DNA of 64,000 bases from Christiangramia sediminis (GTDB lineage Bacteria > Bacteroidota > Bacteroidia > Flavobacteriales > Flavobacteriaceae), in the NCBI RefSeq assembly GCF_020552705.1, contig NZ_JAJBZG010000002.1, positions 372,001-436,000 of the forward strand. Reading direction: 5' to 3'. The translations under genes were made by a program, and so were the position numbers. Below are positions 10,806 through 19,009 of this stretch, one piece after another. The notes under the pieces are model-generated. The model worked only from the letters and a program-made list of their open reading frames with translations, did not search any database and was not told the origin of the DNA. Each line of letters opens with the position of its first letter. The first letter of the stretch is position 1.

Positions 10806-12221
10806 ATGAAGTATTTTTTCTACCTAAGTCTATGCCTGGCGGTTTTGGTCACGGGATGTAATAACAATAATTCCGAAGAATCAAATTCTATTTATATAGG
10901 CGGCCAAATCAATAATCCGGAGACGGACTATGTCGTTATTTCGAAAGAAAATGAAACGATAGATACCCTATATCTTGACGAGAAAAATCAATTCGGAAAA
11001 GAATTTACAAATCTCGGAAGCGGCATTTATACCTTCAGACATCCGCCCGAAAGTCAGATAATTTATACAGAACCCGGAGATAGTATTGTGATATGGCTCA
11101 ACACCATGTCTTTCGACGAGTCTTTAAATTTTAGTGGTGATGGCTATGAAAAAAGTGATTTCCTATTAGATATGTTTTTGAAGAATCAGAAAAATAATGA
11201 TCTGATTTTAACCTACTATAAAATTGAGCCGACTGAATTCGCAAAAATGACCGACTCCATTAAAGCGGATAGAATTAAGGATTTGGAAGAATTACAGGAA
11301 AAGAATGATTTTTCAGAAGATTTTTTAAATATTGCCCGGGCCAGTATCAGTTATGAATATTACGATTTAAGAGAAAGATATACTTTCCTGATCAGGAAAT
11401 ACTATAATAACTTCGCCGAGAAAATCCCGGAGGATTTCAACAATTATCGTGAAGATATTAATTTTAATAATGAAGAACTTCAGGACTACTATGTGTACAC
11501 CAATTTAATTGATGATTATCTCCGCTCTAAGTCTATAGAACATTGCCTTAAGGAGCATGGGGACAAAAAGAAGTGTCTTAATATCAATACTTTTTCAAAT
11601 ATTGAAAGAAGAATACTTTTAATAGATTCGCTTTCTACTATTGAACCACTAAAAAATGAATTTTTAGACCGGCTTTCTGCGCAGGCGATTACCATGTCTG
11701 AGAGCGAAGAAAGACTTGATTCTGTACTTAGCTTGCTAGAAAAAGTAGATTATAGCCGCATTGAAAGTGCCCGTGAATTAGCGCAAATACAGAAGAACTA
11801 TTTTGTAGGAACTTCTTTGAACAGTTTAAATGCGGAAAACACAGAGGGAAAGATTTTGAGTTATTCTGAGATTATAAATAAACCAACCATCACGTATGCC
11901 TGGTCTTTATATGCTCCCACCCACCATAGATGGCAGCATCATATCATTAAAGATCTTCAGAAAAAATATCCTGAATTGGATTTTCTTGGGGTAAATATCG
12001 ATCTTGGAGAGAGAGAAGAATGGCTAAGAACGCTGGAAACTTTCGGCTATGACAAGAACAATGAGTTTCAAATCACAAAACGCTCATCTTCCAAGGAAAC
12101 CTATAAAAAATATCTGAACAAGGTATTTTTTGTAGCCGCCAATGGTGATATTGTAAAAGGAGATCTTCAATTAGGGACTCCCGAATTCGAAGACCAAATA
12201 CTCGAATTTCTTAATAAATAA
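10806..12221 (+). CDS. Thioredoxin-like (TlpA-type) lipoprotein without the CxxC
   Basis: 471 residues from MKYFFYLSLCLAVLVTGC, a clear lipoprotein signal with lipobox cysteine C18; an ATG 39 bases further upstream would spoil the signal peptide and sits on the predicted transcription start. An N-terminal DUF4369-like beta region (about 28-110, IYIGGQINNPETDYVVIS) and a helical middle precede a C-terminal thioredoxin-like fold. In TlpA relatives the strand ends in WCxxC; here it reads AWSLYAPTHHRWQ, so both redox cysteines are missing although the following helix and strand (YPELDFLGVNID) look normal. Likely a periplasm-facing lipoprotein with a binding or structural role rather than a disulfide reductase. 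Confidence 0.75.
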   Translation: MKYFFYLSLCLAVLVTGCNNNNSEESNSIYIGGQINNPETDYVVISKENETIDTLYLDEKNQFGKEFTNLGSGIYTFRHPPESQIIYTEPGDSIVIWLNTMSFDESLNFSGDGYEKSDFLLDMFLKNQKNNDLILTYYKIEPTEFAKMTDSIKADRIKDLEELQEKNDFSEDFLNIARASISYEYYDLRERYTFLIRKYYNNFAEKIPEDFNNYREDINFNNEELQDYYVYTNLIDDYLRSKSIEHCLKEHGDKKKCLNINTFSNIERRILLIDSLSTIEPLKNEFLDRLSAQAITMSESEERLDSVLSLLEKVDYSRIESARELAQIQKNYFVGTSLNSLNAENTEGKILSYSEIINKPTITYAWSLYAPTHHRWQHHIIKDLQKKYPELDFLGVNIDLGEREEWLRTLETFGYDKNNEFQITKRSSSKETYKKYLNKVFFVAANGDIVKGDLQLGTPEFEDQILEFLNK

Positions 12222-12223
12222 TA

Positions 12224-12245
12224 AAGGCCACCATATGGCAGCCTT
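12224..12245. terminator. Weak hairpin between convergent genes
   Basis: AAGGC and GCCTT flank a 12-base segment that itself contains GCCA/TGGC. It lies between the stops of the lipoprotein and transaldolase genes. There is no strong T run, so termination here is a guess from position. Confidence 0.3.
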
Positions 12246-12269
12246 GGTATATTTTAAATCTTCCGCTAT

Positions 12270-12926
12270 TTACTGATTTCCTTTCTTATGATCTGCAAGG
12301 AATTTCTCCAGCCCAATATCTGTTAATGGGTGTTTTAGAAGTCCCTCAATAGAAGAAAGTGGTCCGGTCATTACATCTGCACCAAGTTTAGCACATTCAA
12401 TAACATGCATAGTATGTCTTACAGAAGCAGCCAGAATTTCAGTTTCAAATCCATAATTATCATAGATAAGTCTTATTTCAGCAATAAGATTTAATCCATC
12501 TGTAGAGATATCATCAAGTCTCCCAATAAAAGGAGAAACATAAGTTGCTCCAGCCTTAGCAGCCAGTAATGCCTGTCCCGGAGAAAACACCAAAGTACAG
12601 TTTGTCCTGATTCCTTTATCACTGAAATATTTTAGAGCCTTCACCCCTTCTTTGATCATAGGTATTTTAACCACGATCTGCTCATGAAGCTCTGCCAGCT
12701 CCTCACCTTCTCTTATCATTCCTTCAAGATCTGTAGAAATCACCTCAGCGCTTACATCGCCTTCTACCAGGTCACATATCTTTTTGTAATGTTTGAAGAT
12801 ATTATCCTTACCGGTGATTCCTTCTTTGGCCATAAGGGATGGGTTCGTAGTTACTCCGTCTAATACGCCAAGATCCTGTGCTTCCTTGATCTGATCAAGA
12901 TTGGCGGTATCAATAAAAAATTTCAT
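12270..12926 (-). CDS. Transaldolase (short TalC/fructose-6-phosphate aldolase-like type)
   Basis: 218 residues, the short single-barrel subfamily. [29 protein letters not shown], the Schiff-base lysine in VVKIPM (K87) and [25 protein letters not shown] are all present. It transfers dihydroxyacetone units between sugar phosphates in the non-oxidative pentose phosphate pathway; this subfamily also contains fructose-6-phosphate aldolases, and the sequence alone does not fully separate the two, though most Bacteroidota copies are called transaldolase. It is a single gene between the lipoprotein (convergent) and the SDR gene 52 bases upstream on the same strand. Confidence 0.9.
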   Translation of the reverse strand: MKFFIDTANLDQIKEAQDLGVLDGVTTNPSLMAKEGITGKDNIFKHYKKICDLVEGDVSAEVISTDLEGMIREGEELAELHEQIVVKIPMIKEGVKALKYFSDKGIRTNCTLVFSPGQALLAAKAGATYVSPFIGRLDDISTDGLNLIAEIRLIYDNYGFETEILAASVRHTMHVIECAKLGADVMTGPLSSIEGLLKHPLTDIGLEKFLADHKKGNQ

Positions 12927-12978
12927 AGTTGTGTGTTATTTTGAATATTAATGAAATACGTTTTAAGCGGTAATAAAA

Positions 12979-13800
12979 TTACAATTTATAATGCTTCATA
13001 AGCATTTTCTCATAGAGTTTATCGGGTAGCAGCGCTTTCAGTTTTACTGAAATCTTTTGCAGGCGCTCTCCTACTTTATAATGTACTTTTGGCTCCTCGG
13101 TTTCGATGATCTTCAAAATCTCCTTCGCCATTAGTTCCGGATCCTGCCCCGAGTCTACATGCTCATTCATTAGTTTGAGGGTATTTCCATACACTTCTTC
13201 GTAAGCAGATCCTTTAGTAACAGGAGCATGATACCTGCCTGATGCTATATTGGTTGCAAAATCCCCGGGAGCGACATTGGTCATTTTTATTCCAAATTGC
13301 TTGATTTCCATTCTATAAGCCTCGGCGGTAATTTCAAGAGCACTTTTGGTAGCGGAGTAAATTCCGCGATATGGTAACCCCATATATCCGGCAATTGAAG
13401 TCACATTTATAATGAGCCCGCTTTGCTGACTTCTCATTACAGGCAACACATTTTTGATCATATTTAGGGGACCAAAATAATTGGTCTCAAAAGCCTTTTT
13501 GATCTCTACTTCCGGAGTTTCTTCTATAGGACCGGTGATCCCAACGCCCGCATTATTAATAAGAATATCAATTTTCCCCTCTTTTTCAAATACTTCCTGA
13601 ACAGCACTTTTTATTGTCTCTTCTTTAGTGACATCCAGTGCAACCAAATGAAAATTTTCAATAGAAGAATTCTGTGGATTTCTACTGGTACCGTAAACTT
13701 TAAAATTTTGTTTGCTTAAATAGGTCGCAATGGACTTTCCGATTCCGGAAGAAGCGCCGGTGATGAGCACCACTTTTTTTGAAGATTTCCCTTGTTTCAT
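12979..13800 (-). CDS. Short-chain dehydrogenase/reductase
   Basis: 273 residues from MKQGKSSKKVVLITGASSGIG. The cofactor loop TGASSGIG (14-21), the NNAG strand-4 motif and the catalytic YSATK are present, so this is a classical SDR oxidoreductase using NAD(P)H; substrate unknown. A longer frame opens at 13866 and adds 22 residues, but that extension lies inside the SRP RNA gene (13848-13941) and its residues resemble nothing in the family. I therefore use the ATG at 13800. The C-terminal basic/helical tail (LQKISVKLKALLPDKLYEKMLMKH) resembles SDRs that act on lipophilic substrates. Confidence 0.88.
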   Translation of the reverse strand: MKQGKSSKKVVLITGASSGIGKSIATYLSKQNFKVYGTSRNPQNSSIENFHLVALDVTKEETIKSAVQEVFEKEGKIDILINNAGVGITGPIEETPEVEIKKAFETNYFGPLNMIKNVLPVMRSQQSGLIINVTSIAGYMGLPYRGIYSATKSALEITAEAYRMEIKQFGIKMTNVAPGDFATNIASGRYHAPVTKGSAYEEVYGNTLKLMNEHVDSGQDPELMAKEILKIIETEEPKVHYKVGERLQKISVKLKALLPDKLYEKMLMKHYKL

Positions 13801-13847
13801 ATCGCACAAATATGCAATAAATTTAGGAATTAGTAGAAACAAAAAAT

Positions 13848-13941
13848 GGCAAGCGACCCACATCACACCGCTACGACCGCCTACCCTTGCTGCGTTCCCG
13901 CCCTGGGGGATTCAGCAGGAGCTGGTTGTGTGGGACTTGCC
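13848..13941 (-). ncRNA. ffs: Signal recognition particle RNA (small bacterial type)
   Basis: Read on the minus strand, the ends GGCAAG...CTTGCC pair and continue into CCCACA/TGTGGG, giving the long SRP hairpin. The apex contains CCAGGGCGGGAACGCAGCAA, matching domain IV: a GGAA tetraloop on a GC stem followed by the conserved A-rich/AGCA asymmetric loop that binds Ffh. Length is about 94 bases, like other small bacterial SRP RNAs. It works with Ffh to target membrane proteins. A near-perfect promoter sits immediately upstream (13946-13975). Exact ends are uncertain by a few bases. Confidence 0.87.
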
Positions 13942-13945
13942 GGTG

Positions 13946-13975
13946 CAAATATACAATCTTTGTATCTTTTGGCAA
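13946..13975 (-). promoter_or_regulatory. Bacteroidota sigma-A promoter of the SRP RNA gene
   Basis: On the minus strand TTG (13975-13973), 19 bases, then TATATTTG (13953-13946). This is the consensus TTG-N19-TAnnTTTG, and the expected start falls at about 13941, the first base of the paired SRP RNA. It is the best promoter match in the window. Confidence 0.8.
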
Positions 13976-14026
13976 GCTTTTTTTAATGTGAATTGGTTAA
14001 TTTAGCTCAGTTTTCAAGCCTATTTT

Positions 14027-15094
14027 ATGATGAATAAATTTAACTTACTGTTACTCTTTATATTAAACTTTTTATTTTTTTCCTGCGGAAGTAACAACGG
14101 AAATAAAAAATCTGATTTTTCATTAAAACTCGATCAAAACAAGTCAGAATTTAAGCTAAATCAGAGCCTGAAAGCTTCTATAGTAAACACTAAAAACAAA
14201 AACCTTGACTCGGTCTCCTTTTATATAGGAGATCAATATCTAAAAAGTTCAAAAAATGGAGATTTTAACCTGGATCTTCAAAATGTCCTGTTAGGGAACC
14301 AAAGATTAAAAGCAATTGTCTATAGCGAGGAATCTCCAGATACTCTTACAAAAAATATCAAGATCCTAAATACCGAAGCTCCCAGGGTATACACATATGA
14401 AGTTATAAATACCTATCCTCATGATGTTAACGCCTACACCCAGGGTTTGGAATTTCATGGTGACACCTTATATGAAAGTATTGGCCAGTATGGAAAATCC
14501 AAGCTAAGAAAAGTAGATCTTGAATCGGGCGAAGTGCTCAAAGAGATCAAACTGGACGATCAATATTTCGCTGAAGGTCTTACGATTTTAGGTGATAAGC
14601 TTTACCTATTAACCTGGCAGGAAGGTGAAGGTTTTATTTACGACCTGAATACTTTCGAAAAGACCGGAACTTTTGGATACAATCAAAGCGAAGAAGGTTG
14701 GGGACTTTGTAATAACGGAGTAAAAATCTTTAAAAGTGACGGAACCGAAAAGATCTGGATCCTGGATCCTGAAACCTTAGCCGAGAAAAGTTATATACAA
14801 CCCACAACTCATAAATCTGTTGCTACAAAATTTAATGAATTGGAATGGGTTAACGGCAAGATCTATGCTAACACGTATCAATTCCCAAGTGTTGCAATCA
14901 TAAATCCGAAAAATGGAGGAATCGAAGCCCTTATAAGTTTTAAAGGATTGAAAGAACAATTAGGGAATACTGATAGCCTTGATCCCAATAATGATGTTTT
15001 AAATGGTATTGCCTATAATTCAAATACCGACAAATTATATGTTACCGGCAAAAAGTGGGATAAAATATTCGAAGTGAAAATCGTAGAAAAGTAA
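14027..15094 (+). CDS. Glutaminyl-peptide cyclotransferase (lipoprotein)
   Basis: 355 residues. A lipoprotein signal ends at FLFFSC (C20), followed by a Ser/Lys-rich stretch and an Ig-like beta region (about 30-115), then a beta-propeller of the plant-type glutamine cyclotransferase family: YPHDVNAYTQGLEFHGDTLYES, a GLTILGDKLYLLTWQ repeat and the tail LNGIAYNSNTDKLYVTGKKW. This family converts N-terminal glutamine to pyroglutamate, here at the cell envelope. The stop overlaps the ATG of the thioesterase by one base (TAATG), so they form one unit. The start could also be the second ATG, one codon later. Confidence 0.88.
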   Translation: MMNKFNLLLLFILNFLFFSCGSNNGNKKSDFSLKLDQNKSEFKLNQSLKASIVNTKNKNLDSVSFYIGDQYLKSSKNGDFNLDLQNVLLGNQRLKAIVYSEESPDTLTKNIKILNTEAPRVYTYEVINTYPHDVNAYTQGLEFHGDTLYESIGQYGKSKLRKVDLESGEVLKEIKLDDQYFAEGLTILGDKLYLLTWQEGEGFIYDLNTFEKTGTFGYNQSEEGWGLCNNGVKIFKSDGTEKIWILDPETLAEKSYIQPTTHKSVATKFNELEWVNGKIYANTYQFPSVAIINPKNGGIEALISFKGLKEQLGNTDSLDPNNDVLNGIAYNSNTDKLYVTGKKWDKIFEVKIVEK

Positions 15095-15498
15095 TGGAGA
15101 TCAATCCCGAGATATACGAGAAAAAGCTGGTCGTTACCAAAAAGCATCTTGATAAACAAGAGCATGTGAATAATGTGGAATATGTGCAATGGGTCCAGGA
15201 GGTGGCTGAAGAACACTGGGAAGCGAAAGCTACTGAAGAGCAAAAATCGAAAGTGGTCTGGGTAGTAGTTAAACACGAGATAAGCTATAAAAAGGAAGCT
15301 CTTTTAGGAGATAATATCTCTCTTAAAACCTATGTTAGCGATACCACGCATGTAACTTCTACCAGGCACGTGATCATTAAAAATGCCGATACCGATAAAT
15401 TACTTGCGGAAGCAAAAACCATCTGGTGCCTTTTAGATGCCGACACAAAAAAGCCAGTGAAAATCTCTGAAGAACTTAAAAGAGTCTTTTTACAATAG
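15094..15498 (+). CDS. Acyl-CoA thioesterase (hot-dog fold)
   Basis: 134 residues of the 4-hydroxybenzoyl-CoA thioesterase/YbgC family. HLDKQEHVNNVEYVQWVQE carries the family block D/H-x-x-x-H-V-N-N at the catalytic turn and a later WVVVKHEISYKKEALLGD strand pair. It hydrolyses an acyl-CoA to acid and CoA; chain preference cannot be told. It is coupled to the cyclotransferase gene and followed by a bidirectional terminator. Confidence 0.85.
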   Translation: MEINPEIYEKKLVVTKKHLDKQEHVNNVEYVQWVQEVAEEHWEAKATEEQKSKVVWVVVKHEISYKKEALLGDNISLKTYVSDTTHVTSTRHVIIKNADTDKLLAEAKTIWCLLDADTKKPVKISEELKRVFLQ

Positions 15499-15607
15499 CA
15501 ATGCATTTGAAGAAAAAAATCATTTCGACTTTAAAGAGAGTTCTTCTCTCAAAAAACAGTCTGAAAATAATTCCTGATAGAGGTTTACTTCGTTGATCTA
15601 TAATCAT

Positions 15608-15638
15608 AAAAAAGCCATCCTTTCGAATGGCTTTTTTT
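15608..15638. terminator. Bidirectional terminator between thioesterase and glyA
   Basis: AAAAAAGCCAT and ATGGCTTTTTTT flank a short loop; A and T runs on both sides allow use on either strand. The rest of the 157-base gap contains only a doubtful 31-codon frame at 15501-15596. Confidence 0.85.
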
Positions 15639-15655
15639 AGTATAAATATCTATTA

Positions 15656-16930
15656 TTAGGCAACAAATAAAGGTCTTCCACTCATCATAGAATTTACCTC
15701 TTTCTTCACTGCAGTAAGTTCAGAATCATTTTCAATATTTGAAATCACGCGGTCTATGAGGTCAACGATCTTAGCCATATCGCTTTCTTTTAATCCACGT
15801 GTGGTCACAGCCGGAGTTCCAATTCTAATTCCCGAAGTCACGAAAGGCGATTTATCATCAAACGGAACCATATTTTTATTTACTGTGATGTCAGCTTTTC
15901 CAAGCGCCTCTTCAGCCTCTTTTCCACTTACATTCTTATTTCTAAGATCTATAAGCATCATATGATTATCGGTTCCACCGGAAATTACTCCGTATTCCTT
16001 AGCGACAAATGCCTTGGCAAGTTCTTTGGCATTTTTCTTCACCTGAACCATATAATGAAGGAATTCATCAGTTAAAGCCTCTCCAAAGGCAATAGCCTTA
16101 GCAGCGATAATATGCTCTAAGGGACCTCCCTGGTTTCCAGGGAAAATACCAGAATTAAGCATGGCAGACATTTTCTTAAGGTTTCCATTCTTCAATTTCT
16201 CACCAAATGGATTATCAAAATCTTTCCCCATAAGGATAATTCCTCCTCTTGGACCACGAAGGGTTTTATGTGTGGTAGAGGTTACAATATGACAATGAGG
16301 AAGAGGGTCACTTATTAGTCCTTTAGCGATGAGTCCGGCAGGATGAGCCATATCTGCTAAGAGAATAGCACCAACACTATCTGCGATCTCTCTGAATCTC
16401 TTATAATCGATCTCTCTCGAGTAAGCTGAGGCTCCAGCAATGATCATTTTAGGTTTTTCCTTTTCAGCGATCTCCGCAACCGCATCATAATCGATCAAAC
16501 CGGTTTCTTTATCTACTCCGTAAAAAACAGGGTTATAAAGTTTTCCTGAAAAATTCACCGGAGAACCATGCGTAAGGTGACCTCCATGAGAAAGATCAAA
16601 ACCAAGGAATTTATCCCCCGGCTTCATCACGGTATGAAAAACCGCTGTATTCGCCTGTGAACCCGAATGAGGTTGCACGTTGGCATATTCAGCGTTGAAT
16701 AATTCCTTTAGACGGTCTATCGCAAGCTGTTCTACCTGGTCTACCACCTCACAACCTCCATAATATCGTTTGCCGGGGTAACCTTCAGCATATTTATTTG
16801 TAAGTACAGACCCTGCTGCTTCAAGTACGGCCTCACTTACAAAATTTTCACTCGCAATAAGTTCCAAACCATTTAACTGGCGCTCTTTTTCTTTAGCTAT
16901 TAAATCAAATACCTGGGTGTCTCGTTGCAT
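15656..16930 (-). CDS. glyA: Serine hydroxymethyltransferase
   Basis: 424 residues, full length. It has the substrate/PLP region [20 protein letters not shown], the quinonoid-stabilising [11 protein letters not shown], and the Schiff-base lysine in [15 protein letters not shown], as in bacterial GlyA. It converts serine and tetrahydrofolate to glycine and 5,10-methylene-tetrahydrofolate in one-carbon metabolism. It is monocistronic and divergent from the fumarylacetoacetase gene, sharing a roughly 110-base spacer. Confidence 0.97.
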   Translation of the reverse strand: MQRDTQVFDLIAKEKERQLNGLELIASENFVSEAVLEAAGSVLTNKYAEGYPGKRYYGGCEVVDQVEQLAIDRLKELFNAEYANVQPHSGSQANTAVFHTVMKPGDKFLGFDLSHGGHLTHGSPVNFSGKLYNPVFYGVDKETGLIDYDAVAEIAEKEKPKMIIAGASAYSREIDYKRFREIADSVGAILLADMAHPAGLIAKGLISDPLPHCHIVTSTTHKTLRGPRGGIILMGKDFDNPFGEKLKNGNLKKMSAMLNSGIFPGNQGGPLEHIIAAKAIAFGEALTDEFLHYMVQVKKNAKELAKAFVAKEYGVISGGTDNHMMLIDLRNKNVSGKEAEEALGKADITVNKNMVPFDDKSPFVTSGIRIGTPAVTTRGLKESDMAKIVDLIDRVISNIENDSELTAVKKEVNSMMSGRPLFVA

Positions 16931-16996
16931 TACAAAATTTTACGTTAAATATTCGGTAAAAGTAACAAATACATTCGGTTAATTACAGGAAAATAA

Positions 16997-17004
16997 TATA
17001 TTTG
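16997..17004 (+). promoter_or_regulatory. -7 promoter element of fahA
   Basis: TATATTTG is an exact TAnnTTTG match with a TTCG 19 bases upstream in the -33 position. The predicted transcription start is about 17010, which rules out the TTG frame opening at 17002 and supports the ATG at 17041. Confidence 0.55.
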
Positions 17005-17040
17005 AGTCAACTAGATTTTAACAAAAAACCAACATTTTTT

Positions 17041-18330
17041 ATGTCAATTACCGCTAACGATCCAAATAGAAAAACCTGGTTGGATATTCCTGGCGATACC
17101 GATTTCCCTATTCAGAATATTCCTTTTGGAGTATTTCTTACCCGTGATGATGTGATCACCATTGGTACCAGAATTGGTGATTATGCGATAGACCTTGGAG
17201 CTCTACATCAATTAGGTTATTTTGAAGGGATCCCACTAACTGACGATATATTTTTACAGGACACTTTAAACGATTTTATATCTGATGGCAAGAAAACATG
17301 GCGATTGGTGAGAAACCGTATTGCCGATATCTTTGATGCTAATAATTCAAAATTAAAAGATAATCAGGACCATAGAAATACGGTGCTTTTTACTCTGGAC
17401 GAGATTGAAATGCAGATGCCTGTTCAGGTTGGAGATTATACAGATTTCTATTCTTCTAAAGAACATGCTACTAATATCGGTACCATGTTCAGGGATCCAG
17501 ATAATGCCCTGTTACCAAACTGGCTGCATATTCCAGTAGGTTACCACGGAAGAAGTTCTTCCATAATTCCTTCGGAAATTCCGGTTCACCGCCCACAGGG
17601 ACAAACGAAACCAGCAGATTCAGAAGAACCAGTTTTTGGCCCCTCACAAAGGGTTGATTTCGAATTGGAAATGGCATTTATTACCACAGATGCAAACCAT
17701 TTGGGTGAGCCAATCCCGGTAGATGAAGCTGAAGACTATATATTCGGTATGGTGCTTTTCAACGACTGGAGTGCCCGTGATATTCAAAAATGGGAATATG
17801 TCCCGCTAGGACCATTCCTTGCCAAGAATTTTGCCTCTTCTATTTCTCCATGGATCGTAACTATGGATGCTTTAGAGCCTTTTAGAACCGCAAGTCCAAA
17901 ACCTGAAAAAGAATTACTTCCTTATTTGAAGTACTCAGGAGATAAGAGTTTTGATATTAATCTTGAAGTATTCCTTCAGCCAGAAGGTGGTGAGGAAAAC
18001 TCACTTTCCAAGTCAAATTTTAAATATCTTTACTGGAACATGAGTCAGCAACTTGCTCACCATACGGTGAATGGTTGCCCGGTGAATTCTGGTGACATGA
18101 TGGCTTCAGGTACAATTTCCGGAGCTTCAGAGGATTCTTTTGGATCTATGCTGGAACTTTCATGGGGTGGTAAAAAACCTATCAAGTTAAAAGACGGGTC
18201 TGAACGTAAATTCGTTGAAGACAATGATACCGTGATCATGAGAGGGTTTTGCCAGAATGGTAATTCCAGAATTGGTTTTGGTGAAGTAAGATCTAAATTA
18301 CTTCCCGTTTACGTACCTAAGAAAAAATAA
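17041..18330 (+). CDS. fahA: Fumarylacetoacetase
   Basis: 429 residues from MSITANDPNRKTWLDIP. The N-terminal SH3-like domain (about 1-115) is followed by the FAH catalytic domain with YYGRSS-type motif VGYHGRSSSI, the metal ligands in QRVDFELEMAF, and NDWSARDIQKWEYVPLGPF. It catalyses the last step of tyrosine breakdown, fumarylacetoacetate to fumarate and acetoacetate. Other tyrosine-pathway genes are not in the window. An in-frame TTG at 17002 is rejected because it overlaps the predicted promoter. A terminator lies 17 bases downstream. Confidence 0.95.
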   Translation: MSITANDPNRKTWLDIPGDTDFPIQNIPFGVFLTRDDVITIGTRIGDYAIDLGALHQLGYFEGIPLTDDIFLQDTLNDFISDGKKTWRLVRNRIADIFDANNSKLKDNQDHRNTVLFTLDEIEMQMPVQVGDYTDFYSSKEHATNIGTMFRDPDNALLPNWLHIPVGYHGRSSSIIPSEIPVHRPQGQTKPADSEEPVFGPSQRVDFELEMAFITTDANHLGEPIPVDEAEDYIFGMVLFNDWSARDIQKWEYVPLGPFLAKNFASSISPWIVTMDALEPFRTASPKPEKELLPYLKYSGDKSFDINLEVFLQPEGGEENSLSKSNFKYLYWNMSQQLAHHTVNGCPVNSGDMMASGTISGASEDSFGSMLELSWGGKKPIKLKDGSERKFVEDNDTVIMRGFCQNGNSRIGFGEVRSKLLPVYVPKKK

Positions 18331-18347
18331 GCGATTATCTATAATAG

Positions 18348-18380
18348 AAAAAGCCCCTACTTTATAGCAGGGGCTTTTTT
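18348..18380. terminator. Terminator after fahA
   Basis: AAAAAGCCCCT and AGGGGCTTTTTT form an 11-bp stem with a short imperfect loop and T run. The mirrored A run could also stop transcription from the convergent ytxJ. Confidence 0.85.
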
Positions 18381-18431
18381 ATTTTATTGCCTTTCTGAAC
18401 TTGATCAGGATTTCAGTCAATAGTTAAGTAA

Positions 18432-18830
18432 TTAAACGAGTTCTTTTAATTTACTGGCAGAAATTCCCTGATGTGAAGAATGATGAACCACTTCCCTGTT
18501 CTTAAGAACAATTAGTTGCGGACTTTCATGCCTAACCCTAAATTTTTCAGCAATCGCATTAGAAATATCCCTGTGAGCTCGAAGATCCAGAAAATAGAGG
18601 TCTATTGCTTCATTTTCATCAAGATCATAGTCAGATTCAAACATTTTCAAGACCATTCTACTAATTCCGCAAGTAGTAGAATGTTTTAATATCGCTACCG
18701 TTCTTTCCTCAGATCGCTCCTCCATTTCATCTAATTGTGCCATCGAATTTAATTCTATCCAAGGAGTTGCAGATTTTTCTTCGGAATTTTCCTTCTTTTC
18801 AGAATTGAATATTTTATCAAATAAACCCAT
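18432..18830 (-). CDS. ytxJ: YtxJ-like bacillithiol-system protein
   Basis: 132 residues, thioredoxin-like fold of the YtxJ (DUF2847) family. The single conserved cysteine is in KHSTTCGISRMV (C54), the position of the N-terminal redox cysteine of a monothiol bacilliredoxin-type active site; the chain ends in RVRHESPQLIVLKNREVVHHSSH. The family is linked to bacillithiol redox chemistry by co-occurrence. It is a single gene, divergent from clpB across a 179-base spacer. Confidence 0.82.
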   Translation of the reverse strand: MGLFDKIFNSEKKENSEEKSATPWIELNSMAQLDEMEERSEERTVAILKHSTTCGISRMVLKMFESDYDLDENEAIDLYFLDLRAHRDISNAIAEKFRVRHESPQLIVLKNREVVHHSSHQGISASKLKELV

Positions 18831-18912
18831 AACATTCTTTTTCCCAAAAATAAATCTAAGTAACTTTAATAGACGAAAAATTTCAACGAAATTTTAATAC
18901 TATTAAATAAAA

Positions 18913-18956
18913 TGCCATTTTGTCGGTAATTTTTTAATAATACACGTCATTTTGAC
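18913..18956. promoter_or_regulatory. Paired inverted-repeat operator upstream of clpB
   Basis: Two half-palindromic sites, TGCCATTTTGTC (18913-18924) and CGTCATTTTGAC (18945-18956), start 32 bases apart. Both fit GnCATTTTGnC. The same pair with the same spacing lies upstream of hsp20 (50521-50564). The proximal site ends 53 bases before the clpB start. No CIRCE-type repeat is present. Confidence 0.6.
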
Positions 18957-19009
18957 ATTTATTCTGAATGGTACATGTATTGTCTTATCAATTTCAAAAA
19001 ATAGTACCT

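Noticed and set aside
13801-13866. Extension of the SDR gene to the ATG at 13866
   Set aside because: The extra 22 codons lie partly inside the SRP RNA and do not fit the SDR N-terminus; the ATG at 13800 directly precedes the cofactor-binding strand.
15501-15596. A 31-codon basic frame after the thioesterase gene
   Set aside because: It is short, has no recognisable family or ribosome-binding site and lies just ahead of a terminator; possible but not supported.
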